Source: Pseudomonas fluvialis (lineage in GTDB: Bacteria; Pseudomonadota; Gammaproteobacteria; Pseudomonadales; Pseudomonadaceae). Taken from it: DNA of 64,000 bases. Position numbers and translations under genes: made by a program. The stretch spans positions 310,001 to 374,000 of the forward strand of contig NZ_JACHLL010000004.1 of NCBI RefSeq assembly GCF_014207935.1, written 5' to 3'. Below, one piece after another: positions 1 to 8,901 of the stretch (positions within the stretch are counted from its first letter, which is position 1; each line of letters begins with the position of its first letter). The notes under the pieces are model-generated. The model did not search any database and was not told the DNA's origin. It saw only the letters and a list, made by a program, of their open reading frames with translations.

Positions 1-542
1 GCCTGATGGACGCGCTCGGCGAGCTGACCCGCCTGACTCACACCGATCCACTGACCCAGACCCTTAACCGCCGCGGTTTCTACGAGCAGGCCGGTGCCAA
101 TCTGGCCATTGCCCAGCGCGAGAACCAGCGGGTCGCCGTGCTGCTGATGGATATCGACTTCTTCAAGAAGATCAACGACCAGCATGGCCATGACGCTGGC
201 GATGTCGTACTCCGGCAAGTGGGCAGTTATCTGCTGCAGGGACGCCGCCCCTTCGACCTAATCTGCCGCTGGGGTGGCGAGGAGTTCATTGCCCTGTTTC
301 GGCTACCCCATGGCGAAGACGCCATCCCGGTGGCCGAGCGCCTGCGTCAGCAGGCGCAACGCACGCGCATTCCGCAAGGCGACCTGCCGGTTACCCTGAG
401 TGGCGGCCTGGTGCTGCTGGGCGCAGGCGAAGAACTGGAGGCGGCGATCAAACGCGCCGACGCGCTGCTCTACCGGGCCAAGCAGAACGGACGCAACCGC
501 ATCGAGCATGAATACCCGGCCACCGCGGCGGTGGCCGGGTAG
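1..542 (+). CDS. C-terminal part of a GGDEF-domain protein (diguanylate cyclase)
   Basis: The open frame enters from the left edge, so the N-terminus and any sensor domain are missing; an ATG at position 6 is probably internal. The visible ~180 residues are a nearly complete GGDEF domain: the entry motif DPLTQTLNRRGF, the metal/nucleotide segment DIDFFKKINDQHGHDAGD and the active-site loop RWGGEEF (the GGEEF form, normally active). It is expected to make cyclic-di-GMP from two GTP. It converges with speA, with 4 bp between the stop codons. The signal that controls it cannot be inferred from this fragment. Confidence 0.9.
   Translation, partial: LMDALGELTRLTHTDPLTQTLNRRGFYEQAGANLAIAQRENQRVAVLLMDIDFFKKINDQHGHDAGDVVLRQVGSYLLQGRRPFDLICRWGGEEFIALFRLPHGEDAIPVAERLRQQAQRTRIPQGDLPVTLSGGLVLLGAGEELEAAIKRADALLYRAKQNGRNRIEHEYPATAAVAG
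515..539. terminator. Perfect 11-bp hairpin at the end of the GGDEF gene
   Basis: The arms 515-525 and 529-539 are perfectly complementary (CCCGGCCACCG / CGGTGGCCGGG) with a 3-nt loop. The hairpin lies inside the last codons of the GGDEF gene and touches its TAG stop. There is no real T-run on either side (CCCTTTA to the right, TATT to the left). It may act as a transcript end or stabiliser shared by two convergent genes, but it is not a textbook intrinsic terminator. Confidence 0.45.
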
Positions 543-546
543 CCCT

Positions 547-2460
547 TTACTCGGAGAGGTAGGACGAGCGGGTCAGACCCAGGCGCAGGGCGTCGAGGAA
601 CTGGCTGCGCTCGCGGCTGCTGAGATCGGCACTGGCCACCTTGTCGCGGTAGTGGGTCATCAGCTCCTCGGGCGACAGGTGCACATAGCGCAGCATGTCC
701 TCGATGGTGTCGTGGGTCTCGATACCAGCATGATAGAAGCTGCCGTCGTCGTTCTGGTAGATGTTCACCGAGTCGGTATCGCCGAACAGGTTGTGCATGT
801 CGCCGAGGATTTCCTGGTAGGCGCCGACCAGGAAAATGCCCAGCACATAGTCTTCACCCTCGCGCAGCTCATGCACCGGCAGGCTGGTCTCGATCGACTG
901 CTCGTCGACGTACTGTTTGATCTTGCCGTCCGAGTCGCAGGTCAGGTCCTGCAGCACGGCGCGGCGCAGCGGCTCCTCATCGAGGCGGTTGAGCGGCAGG
1001 ATCGGCAGGATCTGCTCGATCGCCCAGGTATCGGGCAGGCTCTGAAACACCGAGAAGTTGCAGATGTACTTGTCCGCCAGCTTGTCGTTGAGTTCGTCGA
1101 GCACCGCGCGGTGCGAACGCTGACGCGCCTTGAGCTGGTTGTGCAGGCGCCGGCAGATGGCGAAGTAGCACTGTTCGGCCAGGGCCTTCTGCGCCAGCGA
1201 CAGCTTGCCGGCGGAGTACTGCGCGGCTACCTCGCTGATGTAGTGAGTCGCACGCCAGTAGGTCTCGGCAACCATTTCCGGATCACTGTCACCGAGCAGC
1301 TCGATCAGCACCTGCAGCACTTCCGGCTGCTCGGCCGCCGGATCGATCTCGGGCACCGCGTCGTTGTGTTTCTCCACGTCGGTCACCTGCACCAGCAGCA
1401 CCGCATGGTGCGCGGTCATCGCCCGGCCGCTCTCGGAGAAGATGTGCGGGTGGGGGATTTCCTGGCGGTCGCAGAACTCGCGGAGCATGTCGACCACGGT
1501 GGCGGCGTAGTCTTCCATGTCGTAGTTGATCGAGCTGGCACTGCGCGAATGGGTGCCGTCGTAGTCGACGCCAAGGCCGCCGCCGACATCCACATGATCG
1601 ACCGGCAGACCCAGGGCGCGCAGCTCGCCGTAGTAGCGGATGGCCTCGCGAAAGCCCTTGCGGTAATCGGCGATGTTGGCGATCTGCGAGCCCATGTGGA
1701 AGTGCAGCAGGCGGATGCCCTGATCCAGCCCGGCCTCTTTCAGACGCTGCACCACGGAAAGAATCTGCGCGGCAGACAGACCGAACTTGGACTTCTCGCC
1801 ACCGGTGTCGGCCCACTTGCTGGAGGCCAGCGAGGACAGGCGCACGCGCAGGCCGATCTGCGGCAGCACCTGCAGCTCCTTGGCCTCCTCGATCACCAGA
1901 CGCACCTCGGATTCCTTCTCGATGACGATGAACACGTTGTGGCCGAGCTTCTGCCCCATCAGCGCCAGACGGATGAACTCGCGATCCTTGTAACCGTTGC
2001 AGACGATGGTGCCGCCCTTGGGCGCCAACGCCAGCACCGCCAGCAGCTCCGGCTTGGAGCCGGCTTCCAGGCCGATGGAGACGTCCTGGGTGGCGATGAT
2101 GTTTTCCACCACCGCTTCCTGCTGGTTGACCTTGATCGGGTACAGCGCGGTGTAGCGGTTGCGGTAGCCCAGGCGCTCGATGCTGGCATCGAAGGCGCCG
2201 GTCAGCTGGCGCACGCGGTCCTGCAGGATGTCAGGGAAACGCACCAGCAGCGGCAGCGACAGATCGGTCTGGCGCAGCTCGTCCACCAGCTGGTGCAGAT
2301 CGATGGCACTGCGAGCCGCGCGGTTGGGACGGACCTCGACATGCCCGGCATCGCTGATGGCGAAGTAGCCGGCGCCCCAGTGGCGAATGCCATACACGCT
2401 GCGGCTATCGGCAACGGTCCACTGGCTGCCATCGTTCTTGCGGGTGCGACGTGTGGACAT
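547..2460 (-). CDS. speA: Biosynthetic arginine decarboxylase SpeA
   Basis: PLP-dependent decarboxylase converting arginine to agmatine and CO2, the first step of the agmatine route to putrescine. The 637-residue length fits the long biosynthetic SpeA family (about 630-660). Visible motifs are YPIKVNQQ with the PLP lysine at about residue 110, HFHMGSQ, the glycine-rich [12 protein letters not shown] phosphate-binding segment and [10 protein letters not shown] with the C-terminal active-site cysteine. The ATG is preceded by a perfect AGGAGG (2466-2471). It lies 116 bp downstream of yciH on the same strand, matching the speA/yciH adjacency I recall from P. aeruginosa. Confidence 0.97.
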   Translation of the reverse strand: MSTRRTRKNDGSQWTVADSRSVYGIRHWGAGYFAISDAGHVEVRPNRAARSAIDLHQLVDELRQTDLSLPLLVRFPDILQDRVRQLTGAFDASIERLGYRNRYTALYPIKVNQQEAVVENIIATQDVSIGLEAGSKPELLAVLALAPKGGTIVCNGYKDREFIRLALMGQKLGHNVFIVIEKESEVRLVIEEAKELQVLPQIGLRVRLSSLASSKWADTGGEKSKFGLSAAQILSVVQRLKEAGLDQGIRLLHFHMGSQIANIADYRKGFREAIRYYGELRALGLPVDHVDVGGGLGVDYDGTHSRSASSINYDMEDYAATVVDMLREFCDRQEIPHPHIFSESGRAMTAHHAVLLVQVTDVEKHNDAVPEIDPAAEQPEVLQVLIELLGDSDPEMVAETYWRATHYISEVAAQYSAGKLSLAQKALAEQCYFAICRRLHNQLKARQRSHRAVLDELNDKLADKYICNFSVFQSLPDTWAIEQILPILPLNRLDEEPLRRAVLQDLTCDSDGKIKQYVDEQSIETSLPVHELREGEDYVLGIFLVGAYQEILGDMHNLFGDTDSVNIYQNDDGSFYHAGIETHDTIEDMLRYVHLSPEELMTHYRDKVASADLSSRERSQFLDALRLGLTRSSYLSE

Positions 2461-2576
2461 GGCGTCCTCCTGTTAGGCGACAGAGCCGCTCGATGGCGAC
2501 TCCCAAGATGGAAAGTAAAGATGACAGACGGCCCCGCGTCGGCAGCAGCCTTCACGGAAACGCACGAAAAGAAAAG

Positions 2577-2948
2577 TCAGCCGCCGGACTTCTTGGCTTT
2601 GAAGCCGCGCTTGGCGAGTTCTTCGAGCAGCAGGTCGACCATGTCGCCCTGGATCTCGATGACGCCATCCTTGAGCCCACCGCCGCAGCCGCAGCGCTTC
2701 TTCAGCGCGCTGGCCAGTTCCTTCAGCTCGGCCTCGGCCAGGGGCACGCCAGTGACGGTGGTGACGGTCTTGCCGCCACGGCCTTTGGTTTCGCGGCGCA
2801 CGCGGGCAATGCCGTCACCGGCAGGAATCTGGGTCTGCTTGCAGATACAGGCATCCACCGGCTGGTTACAGTCCGGGCAATGCCGGCCGCCATCGGTGGA
2901 ATAGACGAGGCCGCCTAGTGCGGCAAATGACGCAGCTTTCTTGACCAC
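2577..2948 (-). CDS. yciH: SUI1/eIF1-like translation factor YciH
   Basis: A 123-residue protein of the SUI1/eIF1 family. The SUI1 fold occupies about residues 50-120, with the basic loop RETKGRGGKTVT, the glycine-rich RCGCGGGLKDG stretch and the closing IQGD motif. The first 40 residues carry a CPDC...CICK cysteine cluster that could bind a metal, as in other Pseudomonas YciH proteins. It probably acts on the 30S subunit and influences start-codon fidelity; that role is family knowledge, not shown here. The stop codon is 116 bp before speA. Confidence 0.92.
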   Translation of the reverse strand: MVKKAASFAALGGLVYSTDGGRHCPDCNQPVDACICKQTQIPAGDGIARVRRETKGRGGKTVTTVTGVPLAEAELKELASALKKRCGCGGGLKDGVIEIQGDMVDLLLEELAKRGFKAKKSGG

Positions 2949-3294
2949 CGGGCTGTCCTCTTGGGTTGGTCAGGATAGCGACTGGCTGAGGCAAACCTCA
3001 GCCGCGAAGCCCCACTCTGGCAGGGGCAGCGCTGCCGGCCACGCCATGCGGGCCGAATCCATTGCAAGCAACGGGCGGGGCGCAGTGTAACGGCATGCCC
3101 GGCGCTTGCTAAGAGCGTTTTTGCGTCATTGTGCTGCTAGATTCGCGACCTGTGCAAAATCGCCAACGCCACGTACGGCAAGGCTTTACAGCCTGTTTCA
3201 ACGCGCTGGGTGGAAGCAGCGGGACCATGGTCGGATCGCCCAGGGCCGACGCCTCGGATATGCTCAAGCCCATTACGACTACAAGGTCACGCCC
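2949..3294. other. Divergent intergenic region between yciH and the sensor kinase gene
   Basis: This 346-bp gap separates yciH (leftward) from the kinase (rightward) and should hold both promoters. I see no convincing -10/-35 pair, no RNA gene and no repeat. ATG codons at 3227 and 3260 are in a different frame from the kinase. Confidence 0.4.
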
Positions 3295-5682
3295 GTGCTG
3301 CTGCGCCTCGCCACCCTTATTTTCTGCCTGCTCGCCCTCCCGGCGTGGGCCGACGCGCCCGCACCGCTGACGCTGACGGAAGCCCAGCGCGCCTGGCTGC
3401 GGGCTCATGGGCCGCTGCGTGTGGGCATCGTCCTGCAGCCGCCCTACGCCCAGTTCGACCGCCGCCAGCAGCGCCTGTCCGGCGCCAACGTGGAGCTGAT
3501 GGAGTGGCTGGGCCAGGCTCTGGGGGTCAGTTGGCAGTGGCAACACTATGCCAGCCAGGACGAACTGCAGGCCGCGCTCCGGGCCGGCGCCATCGACCTG
3601 GCCCCCGGCCTGTTGCAGACACCGGCCGGCCTGCGCCTCTGGCAGTACTCCGACCCGTACCTGCGCGTGCCGCATCTGGTGGTCGGCGAACGCAGCCATA
3701 CCGGCGCGGTCGAACTGGATGCACTTGAAGCCGGCAGCGCCGTCAGCGTGGCCAGCAACAGTCCGGTACTGGCCTACCTGCGCAGCAACTTCAGCAACCT
3801 CGACCTGCGCCCCAGCCCGGATGAACAAGCCGCGTTGCAGCAGGTCATCAACCAGACCGCACGTTTCGCCGTGGCCGATGAAGCGCAACTCAGCCGTCTA
3901 TCGCGCCTGCAGGAATTCAGCGAGCTGGCGGTAGTCGGCGACATCGGTTTCCCCCTGCTGCTGCGCGTGGCCAGTCGCCGCGACCAGCCGCAACTGGCGG
4001 AGCTGATCGGCAGCGCCCTGCGCAACCTGTCGCCGCAGCAGCTCAACCAGCTGCACGACCGCTGGCTGCAGATCCAGTACCCGCGCCTGAGCGAATCACC
4101 GGGACTGTGGCAGAACATCAGCCTGTTGTTGTTGGCCCTGCTGCTGGCCAGCGCGGCGATCATCACCTGGCTGCTACGCCAGCGCAGCGGTCTGGAAAAA
4201 CGCCTGCTCGATGCCCGCCTGCAACTCAGTCAGCAACTGGCGGCGGAAGAAGCCCTGCGCCTGGCCCAGTTCGCCATCGACCAGAGCACCGTGGGCATTC
4301 TCTGGGTCAACTGGGACAGCCGCGTGCGCTATGCCAACGCGGCCGCCGAACAGATGCTCGGCTATCCGGCCGGCGCGGTGGTGGACCGGCCGCTGGCCGA
4401 CTTCGAGCCCGGCCTGCACATGGACCGCTGGCTCGGCCTGTGGCGCCGAGCACGGCAGCCGGAGGAAGGCGCCCTGAGCTTCGAAACCCAGTGCGTGCGC
4501 GCCGACGGCAGCCTGCTGCCAGTGGATGTGTCGATCAGTTTCCTGCGCTTCGGCGAGAGTGAATACCTGCTGGTGTTCCTCAGCGATGTCACCGAACGGC
4601 GCCGAGCCCATGCGGCACTGGAAGAAAGCGAAGCACGCCTGAAGGGCATCGCCGGCAACGTGCCCGGTCTGGTCTTCCGTCTGGAACGGGCGGCGCCGGG
4701 CGCCCCGGTGCTGTTCGCCTACATGAGCGAAGCCAGTCAGGGTCTGCTGGGCTACTCCGCCGAGTTCCTCTCCCATGCCGACCGCGGCATCCGCAGCCTG
4801 GCCCACCCGGACGACCAGGCCGACTACCGCGCCATTCAGGACGCGGCCCTGGCCGCCGACCGCGACTGGCAGTGGCAGGGTCGCCTGCTGACCCAAAGCG
4901 GCGAACAGCGCTGGGTCGACATCAAGGCCACCGCCCGGCGCTTCGAGGATGGCCGCGTGGTGTGGGACGGCATCGTCTGGGACATCAGCGCCAACAAGGC
5001 CATCGAGCTGGCCCTGGGCGAATCCCGCGCCCAGCTGCGCGAGCTGTCGGCGCATCTGGAGAGCGTGCGCGAGGAGGAAAAGGCGCGCATCGCCCGCGAG
5101 GTGCACGACGAGCTGGGCCAGGTGCTCACCGTGCTCAAGCTGGAAACCTCGATGTGCGAACTGGCCTACGCCGACCTCGACCCTGGCCTGCAGGCGCGCC
5201 TGGACAGCATGAAGAAACTTATCGCCAGCCTGTTCCAGCTGGTGCGTGACGTTGCCACTGCCCTGCGCCCGCCGATTCTCGATGCCGGCATCGCCTCGGC
5301 CATCGAATGGCAGGCGCGGCGCTTCGAGGCGCGCAGCCAGATCCCCTGCCTGGTGGAAGTGCCGGAGCAGTTGCCGGCGCTGTCCGACGCCAAGGCCATC
5401 GGCCTGTTCCGCGTACTGCAGGAAGCGCTGACCAACATTCTGCGCCACGCCCAGGCCCACAGCGTGGAGATCAGCCTGCGCGCGCAGGGCCATCAGCTGT
5501 GCCTGCGGGTCAGCGATGACGGCCGCGGTTTCGACCCGGCGGCGGTGCACGGCTCCTTTGGCCTGGTCGGCATGCGCGAGCGCGTGCTGATGCTCGGCGG
5601 CACACTAAGCCTCGACAGCCACCCCGGTGCAGGCACTACCCTGTGTGTATACGTGGCCCTGGATGAGGAGACAGAGCAGTGA
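3295..5682 (+). CDS. agtS: BvgS-type sensor histidine kinase, AgtS-like
   Basis: Membrane sensor kinase of about 795 residues. From the GTG start the order is: signal peptide (1-20, ending in PAWA), a periplasmic family-3 solute-binding domain (about 40-265), one membrane helix (about 275-295), two PAS domains (about 325-430 and 445-570), a NarL/DegS-type HisKA_3 dimerisation domain with REVHDELGQ (His about 604) and an HATPase with DDGRGFD and GLVGMRER. The GTG at 3295 was chosen because a signal peptide follows at once; the frame stays open to 3106, but that part looks non-coding. It overlaps the next gene by 4 bp. The arrangement with a downstream four-gene ABC importer matches what I recall of PAO1 agtSR-agtABCD (4-aminobutyrate/5-aminovalerate), so the symbol is inferred from synteny. 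Confidence 0.75.
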   Translation: MLLRLATLIFCLLALPAWADAPAPLTLTEAQRAWLRAHGPLRVGIVLQPPYAQFDRRQQRLSGANVELMEWLGQALGVSWQWQHYASQDELQAALRAGAIDLAPGLLQTPAGLRLWQYSDPYLRVPHLVVGERSHTGAVELDALEAGSAVSVASNSPVLAYLRSNFSNLDLRPSPDEQAALQQVINQTARFAVADEAQLSRLSRLQEFSELAVVGDIGFPLLLRVASRRDQPQLAELIGSALRNLSPQQLNQLHDRWLQIQYPRLSESPGLWQNISLLLLALLLASAAIITWLLRQRSGLEKRLLDARLQLSQQLAAEEALRLAQFAIDQSTVGILWVNWDSRVRYANAAAEQMLGYPAGAVVDRPLADFEPGLHMDRWLGLWRRARQPEEGALSFETQCVRADGSLLPVDVSISFLRFGESEYLLVFLSDVTERRRAHAALEESEARLKGIAGNVPGLVFRLERAAPGAPVLFAYMSEASQGLLGYSAEFLSHADRGIRSLAHPDDQADYRAIQDAALAADRDWQWQGRLLTQSGEQRWVDIKATARRFEDGRVVWDGIVWDISANKAIELALGESRAQLRELSAHLESVREEEKARIAREVHDELGQVLTVLKLETSMCELAYADLDPGLQARLDSMKKLIASLFQLVRDVATALRPPILDAGIASAIEWQARRFEARSQIPCLVEVPEQLPALSDAKAIGLFRVLQEALTNILRHAQAHSVEISLRAQGHQLCLRVSDDGRGFDPAAVHGSFGLVGMRERVLMLGGTLSLDSHPGAGTTLCVYVALDEETEQ

Positions 5683-6308
5683 TTCGAGTGCTGGTGGCCG
5701 AAGACCACACCATTGTCCGCGAGGGCATCAAGCAACTGATCGGCATGGCCAAGGACATGCAGGTGGTGGGCGAGGCCGGCAACGGCGAACAGCTGATGGA
5801 GGTGCTGCGTCAGACGCCCTGCGACGTGGTGCTGCTGGATATTTCCATGCCCGGCGTGAATGGCCTGGAAGCCATCCCGCGCATTCGCGCCCTGCTCCAG
5901 CCACCGGCGGTGCTGATGCTGTCGATGCACGACGAGGCGCAGATGGCCGCCCGCGCCCTGAAGGTCGGCGCCGCCGGCTACGCCACTAAGGACAGCGATC
6001 CGGCGCTGCTGCTCACCGCCATCCGCAAGGTCGCCAGCGGCGGCCGCTACATCGATCCGGAGCTGGCCGACCGCATGGTCTTCGAGGTCGGCCTGACCGA
6101 CTCGCGGCCGCCCCATGCTCTGCTCTCCGAGCGCGAGTTCTCCGTGTTCGAGCGCCTGGTTCAGGGCGAGGGCGTCAACGAGATCGCCCAGCACCTGGCG
6201 ATCAGCAGCAAGACCGTGAGCACGCATAAGGCGCGCCTGATGGAAAAGATGGGCGCCCACTCGGTGGCCGAACTGGTCAAGTATGCCCTGGAACACAAGC
6301 TGGTCTGA
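5679..6308 (+). CDS. agtR: NarL/LuxR-family response regulator, AgtR-like
   Basis: A 209-residue two-domain regulator. The receiver domain has acidic residues in VAEDH, phospho-acceptor Asp54 in LLDISMPG, Ser/Thr in LSMHD and Lys104 in YATKDSD. A LuxR-type helix-turn-helix follows from about 142 (LSEREFSVFERL ... ISSKTVSTHKARLMEKM). It starts at a GTG overlapping the kinase TGA (GTGA), so the two are translationally coupled and almost certainly partners. Expected role: activate the ABC importer downstream when the kinase senses its ligand. The palindrome at 6424-6443 is a candidate binding site. Confidence 0.82.
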   Translation: MIRVLVAEDHTIVREGIKQLIGMAKDMQVVGEAGNGEQLMEVLRQTPCDVVLLDISMPGVNGLEAIPRIRALLQPPAVLMLSMHDEAQMAARALKVGAAGYATKDSDPALLLTAIRKVASGGRYIDPELADRMVFEVGLTDSRPPHALLSEREFSVFERLVQGEGVNEIAQHLAISSKTVSTHKARLMEKMGAHSVAELVKYALEHKLV

Positions 6309-6310
6309 CG

Positions 6311-6402
6311 CCCTCACCCCCAGCCCCTCTCCCAAAGGGAGAGGGGAGCTAAGGCGCAGACCGTTTTCTCCCTCTCCCTCCGGGAGAGGGCCAGGGTGAG
6401 GG
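6311..6402. repeat. 92-bp palindromic intergenic element (TIR-hairpin-hairpin-TIR)
   Basis: The outer arms CCCTCACCC (6311-6319) and GGGTGAGGG (6394-6402) are inverted repeats. Just inside each is a hairpin: 6324-6346 (10-bp stem, AAA loop) and 6370-6390 (9-bp stem, TCC loop). The same sequence words and order form the ends of the 493-bp DUF559 cassette at 60479-60971, but here the centre is only ~23 bp and has no gene. It starts 3 bp after the agtR stop. Best read as a small non-autonomous member of the same repeat family. Confidence 0.75.
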
Positions 6403-6423
6403 GGCTGCCGGCAACTCGCACAC

Positions 6424-6443
6424 TTGTAGGGCAATCCCTACAA
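6424..6443. promoter_or_regulatory. Perfect palindrome upstream of the ABC operon, candidate AgtR site
   Basis: TTGTAGGG-CAAT-CCCTACAA is an uninterrupted 8-bp inverted repeat 109 bp upstream of the transporter ATPase ATG. A further CCCTAC half-like word lies at about 6460. Position and symmetry suit a LuxR-type activator dimer. It could also form an RNA hairpin, but there is no T-run. The link to AgtR is inference from position. Confidence 0.5.
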
Positions 6444-6551
6444 AAAATCGGCCTGCCGCCCTACCGCAAGTTGTCCGCCTGCCCGATTTGTTGGACGGTC
6501 CCGCGCACCTAGTCTTTGCTCATCGGCAAGACAAAAACAAAAGGTGCGGTG

Positions 6552-7661
6552 ATGAGCGATTCTCAGGCAAACGACATCCTGGTCAGTTTCCGCGGCGTGC
6601 AGAAGAGCTACGACGGCGAAGCGCTGATCGTCAAAGATCTCAACCTGGATATCCGCAAGGGCGAGTTCCTCACCCTGCTCGGCCCGTCCGGTTCCGGCAA
6701 GACCACCAGCCTGATGATGCTGGCCGGTTTCGAAACCCCCACCGCCGGGGAAATCCTCCTCGACGGCAAGGCCATCAACAACGTGCCGCCGCACAAGCGC
6801 AACATCGGCATGGTGTTCCAGAACTACGCGCTGTTCCCGCACATGACGGTGGCCGAGAACATGGCCTTCCCGCTCAGCGTGCGCGGCATGAACAAGACCG
6901 ACATCCACGAGCGGGTCAAACGCTCGCTGGCCATGGTCCAGCTGGACAAGTTCCGCCACCGCTACCCCGGCCAGCTCTCCGGTGGTCAGCAGCAGCGCGT
7001 GGCGCTGGCCCGCGCACTGGTGTTCGAGCCGCAGCTGGTGCTCATGGACGAACCGCTCGGCGCGCTGGACAAGCAGCTGCGCGAGCACATGCAGATGGAG
7101 ATCAAGCACATCCACGAGCGCCTGGGCGTCACCGTGGTCTATGTGACCCACGACCAGGGCGAAGCCCTGACCATGTCCGACCGCGTGGCCGTATTCCATC
7201 AGGGCGAGATCCAGCAGATCGCTCCGCCGCGCGATCTCTACGAGGCGCCGAGCAACACCTTCGTCGCCCACTTCATCGGCGAGAACAACCGCCTGCCGGG
7301 CACCCTGGTCAGCCGCGACGGCGAGCGCTGCAGCGTCAAGCTGGCCCGCGGCGAAAACGTCCAGGCCCTGGCGGTCAAGGTCGGCGCCAGCGGCGAGCCG
7401 GTCAGCCTGTCGATCCGCCCCGAGCGCGTGCGCCTGAATGCCGCCAGCGAGAACTGCGCCAACCGCTTCAGCGGCCGGGTCGCCGAGTTCATCTACCTGG
7501 GCGACCACGTGCGCATCCGCATGGAGGTCTGCGGCAACCCGAACTTCTTCGTCAAACAGCCCATCGCCGAACTCGACCCCGCCCTGGGCGTGGGCGATGT
7601 CGTGCCGCTGGGCTGGCATGTCGAGCACGTCCGCGCCCTCGATCCGCTGCTGGCGGAATGA
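6552..7661 (+). CDS. agtA: ABC transporter ATP-binding protein (polyamine/aminovalerate type)
   Basis: A 369-residue PotA-like ATPase. Walker A is GPSGSGKT (about 44-51), the Q-loop VFQNYALFP follows, then the signature LSGGQQQR (about 141), Walker B LVLMDEPLGALD and a C-terminal TOBE region. It energises import by the two permeases encoded downstream. ATG 6552 was preferred over a TTG at 6516 because AAAAGG sits 7 nt upstream and the protein then begins at a normal PotA position. First gene of a four-gene set: ATPase, binding protein, permease, permease. The substrate assignment comes from synteny with agtABCD. Confidence 0.85.
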   Translation: MSDSQANDILVSFRGVQKSYDGEALIVKDLNLDIRKGEFLTLLGPSGSGKTTSLMMLAGFETPTAGEILLDGKAINNVPPHKRNIGMVFQNYALFPHMTVAENMAFPLSVRGMNKTDIHERVKRSLAMVQLDKFRHRYPGQLSGGQQQRVALARALVFEPQLVLMDEPLGALDKQLREHMQMEIKHIHERLGVTVVYVTHDQGEALTMSDRVAVFHQGEIQQIAPPRDLYEAPSNTFVAHFIGENNRLPGTLVSRDGERCSVKLARGENVQALAVKVGASGEPVSLSIRPERVRLNAASENCANRFSGRVAEFIYLGDHVRIRMEVCGNPNFFVKQPIAELDPALGVGDVVPLGWHVEHVRALDPLLAE

Positions 7662-7723
7662 GTGCGCCGCGCCACACCCCACAACAGCAAAACCCCATAC
7701 CCTGCACCGTGGAGACAACAACA

Positions 7724-8782
7724 ATGAGCACCGCAACCCGCAGCAAGTTGACCAGTAGCACCTTCCGTCTCGCCGGCCTGGCCCTGGGCCTCGCCGCCGC
7801 ATCCTCGGCCATGGCCGCCGACCTCACCGTGATTTCCTTCGGTGGCGCCAACAAGGACGCCCAGACCAAGGGCTTCTACCAGCCGTGGGAAGCCACCGGC
7901 AAAGGCAAGATCATCGCCGGTGAGTACAACGGCGAAATGGCCAAGGTCAAAGCCATGGTCGACACCAACAGCGTGTCCTGGCATCTGGTCGAAGTGGAGT
8001 CGCCGGAGCTGGCCCGTGGTTGCGACGAAGGCATGTTCGAGGAAATCGACCCGGCCATTCTCGGCAATCCCAAGGACTACGTGGAAGGCACCATCCAGCC
8101 GTGCGGCATCGGCTTCTTCGTTTACTCCACGGTCATGGCCTACAACGCCGACAAGCTGAAAACCGCCCCGCAGGGCTGGAACGATTTCTGGGACGTGAAC
8201 AAGTTCCCGGGCAAGCGCGGCTTGCGCAAGGGCGCCAAGTACACCCTGGAATTCGCCCTGATGGCGGACGGCGTGGCACCGAAAGAGGTGTACACCGTGC
8301 TCGCCACCAAGGAAGGCCAGGACCGCGCCTTCAAGAAGCTCGACGAGATCAAGCCGCACATCCAGTGGTGGGAAGCCGGTGCCCAACCGCCGCAGTTCCT
8401 CGCCTCCGGTGACGTGGTCATGAGCTCGGCCTACAACGGCCGCATCGCCGCAGTGCAGAAGGAAAGCAACCTGCAGATCGTGTGGAACGGCGGCATCTAC
8501 GACTTCGACTCCTGGGCCATCCCGAAGGGTGCCAAGGATGCCGACGCCGCCAAGGAGTTCATCGCCTTCACCCTGCAGCCGCAGCAGCAGAAGGTCTACT
8601 CGTCCAACATCGCCTACGGCCCGGCCAACAAGAAGGCAGTGATGCTGCTGGACCCGGCGCTGGGCAAGGACATGCCGACCACCAAGGCCAACATTGCCAA
8701 TCAGGTGGCCATGGACGTGACCTTCTGGGCCGACTACGGCGAGCAGCTGGAACAGCGCTTCAACGCCTGGGCGGCCAAGTAA
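7724..8782 (+). CDS. agtB: Periplasmic substrate-binding protein of the ABC importer
   Basis: A 352-residue PotD/spermidine-putrescine-type binding protein. The first ~28 residues are a signal peptide ending in SAMAAD; the mature part begins with LTVISFGGANKD, a typical opening for this family, and continues through the Trp/Tyr-rich lobes expected for an amine ligand (e.g. YDFDSWAIPKGAKD). The ATG has GGAG 9 nt upstream. It is separated from the first permease by 119 bp packed with three hairpins, which would let it be made in excess of the membrane parts. Confidence 0.85.
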   Translation: MSTATRSKLTSSTFRLAGLALGLAAASSAMAADLTVISFGGANKDAQTKGFYQPWEATGKGKIIAGEYNGEMAKVKAMVDTNSVSWHLVEVESPELARGCDEGMFEEIDPAILGNPKDYVEGTIQPCGIGFFVYSTVMAYNADKLKTAPQGWNDFWDVNKFPGKRGLRKGAKYTLEFALMADGVAPKEVYTVLATKEGQDRAFKKLDEIKPHIQWWEAGAQPPQFLASGDVVMSSAYNGRIAAVQKESNLQIVWNGGIYDFDSWAIPKGAKDADAAKEFIAFTLQPQQQKVYSSNIAYGPANKKAVMLLDPALGKDMPTTKANIANQVAMDVTFWADYGEQLEQRFNAWAAK

Positions 8783-8798
8783 GTTTCAACAGTGGTGC

Positions 8799-8871
8799 CC
8801 TCTCCTGACGGAGAGGTTTGCGAGAGGGGCGGCCCGTGCCCCTCTCATCCCTCGCCTGCCTTGGGCGAGGG
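8799..8871 (+). terminator. Three tandem hairpins between binding protein and permease
   Basis: Stem 1 is 8799-8805/8810-8816 (7 bp, 4-nt loop), stem 2 is 8822-8830/8838-8846 (9 bp, 7-nt loop) and stem 3 is 8849-8856/8864-8871 (8 bp, 7-nt loop), the last followed by TGTTTTA. They fill the gap between agtB and agtC. Likely effects are partial termination or 3'-end protection, raising binding protein over permease. The GAGAGG/CCCTCTC wording resembles the other palindromic repeats here, so a repeat-element origin is possible. Confidence 0.6.
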
Positions 8872-8901
8872 TGTTTTATCCCGGTGTCTCTGGAGCCCGC
8901 G

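Noticed and set aside
400..2904. An open frame of over 800 codons antisense to speA and yciH
   Set aside because: It runs against two well-supported genes and has no family motif; long antisense frames are a side effect of high-GC codon usage.
3106..3294. Upstream extension of the sensor kinase to a TTG at 3106
   Set aside because: The extra 63 residues have no domain or signal sequence, while the GTG at 3295 begins directly with a signal peptide.
6488..8782. One continuous frame joining sequence under the ATPase gene to the binding protein
   Set aside because: The first part is out of frame with the ATPase motifs; the binding protein clearly begins at ATG 7724 with its own ribosome site and signal peptide.
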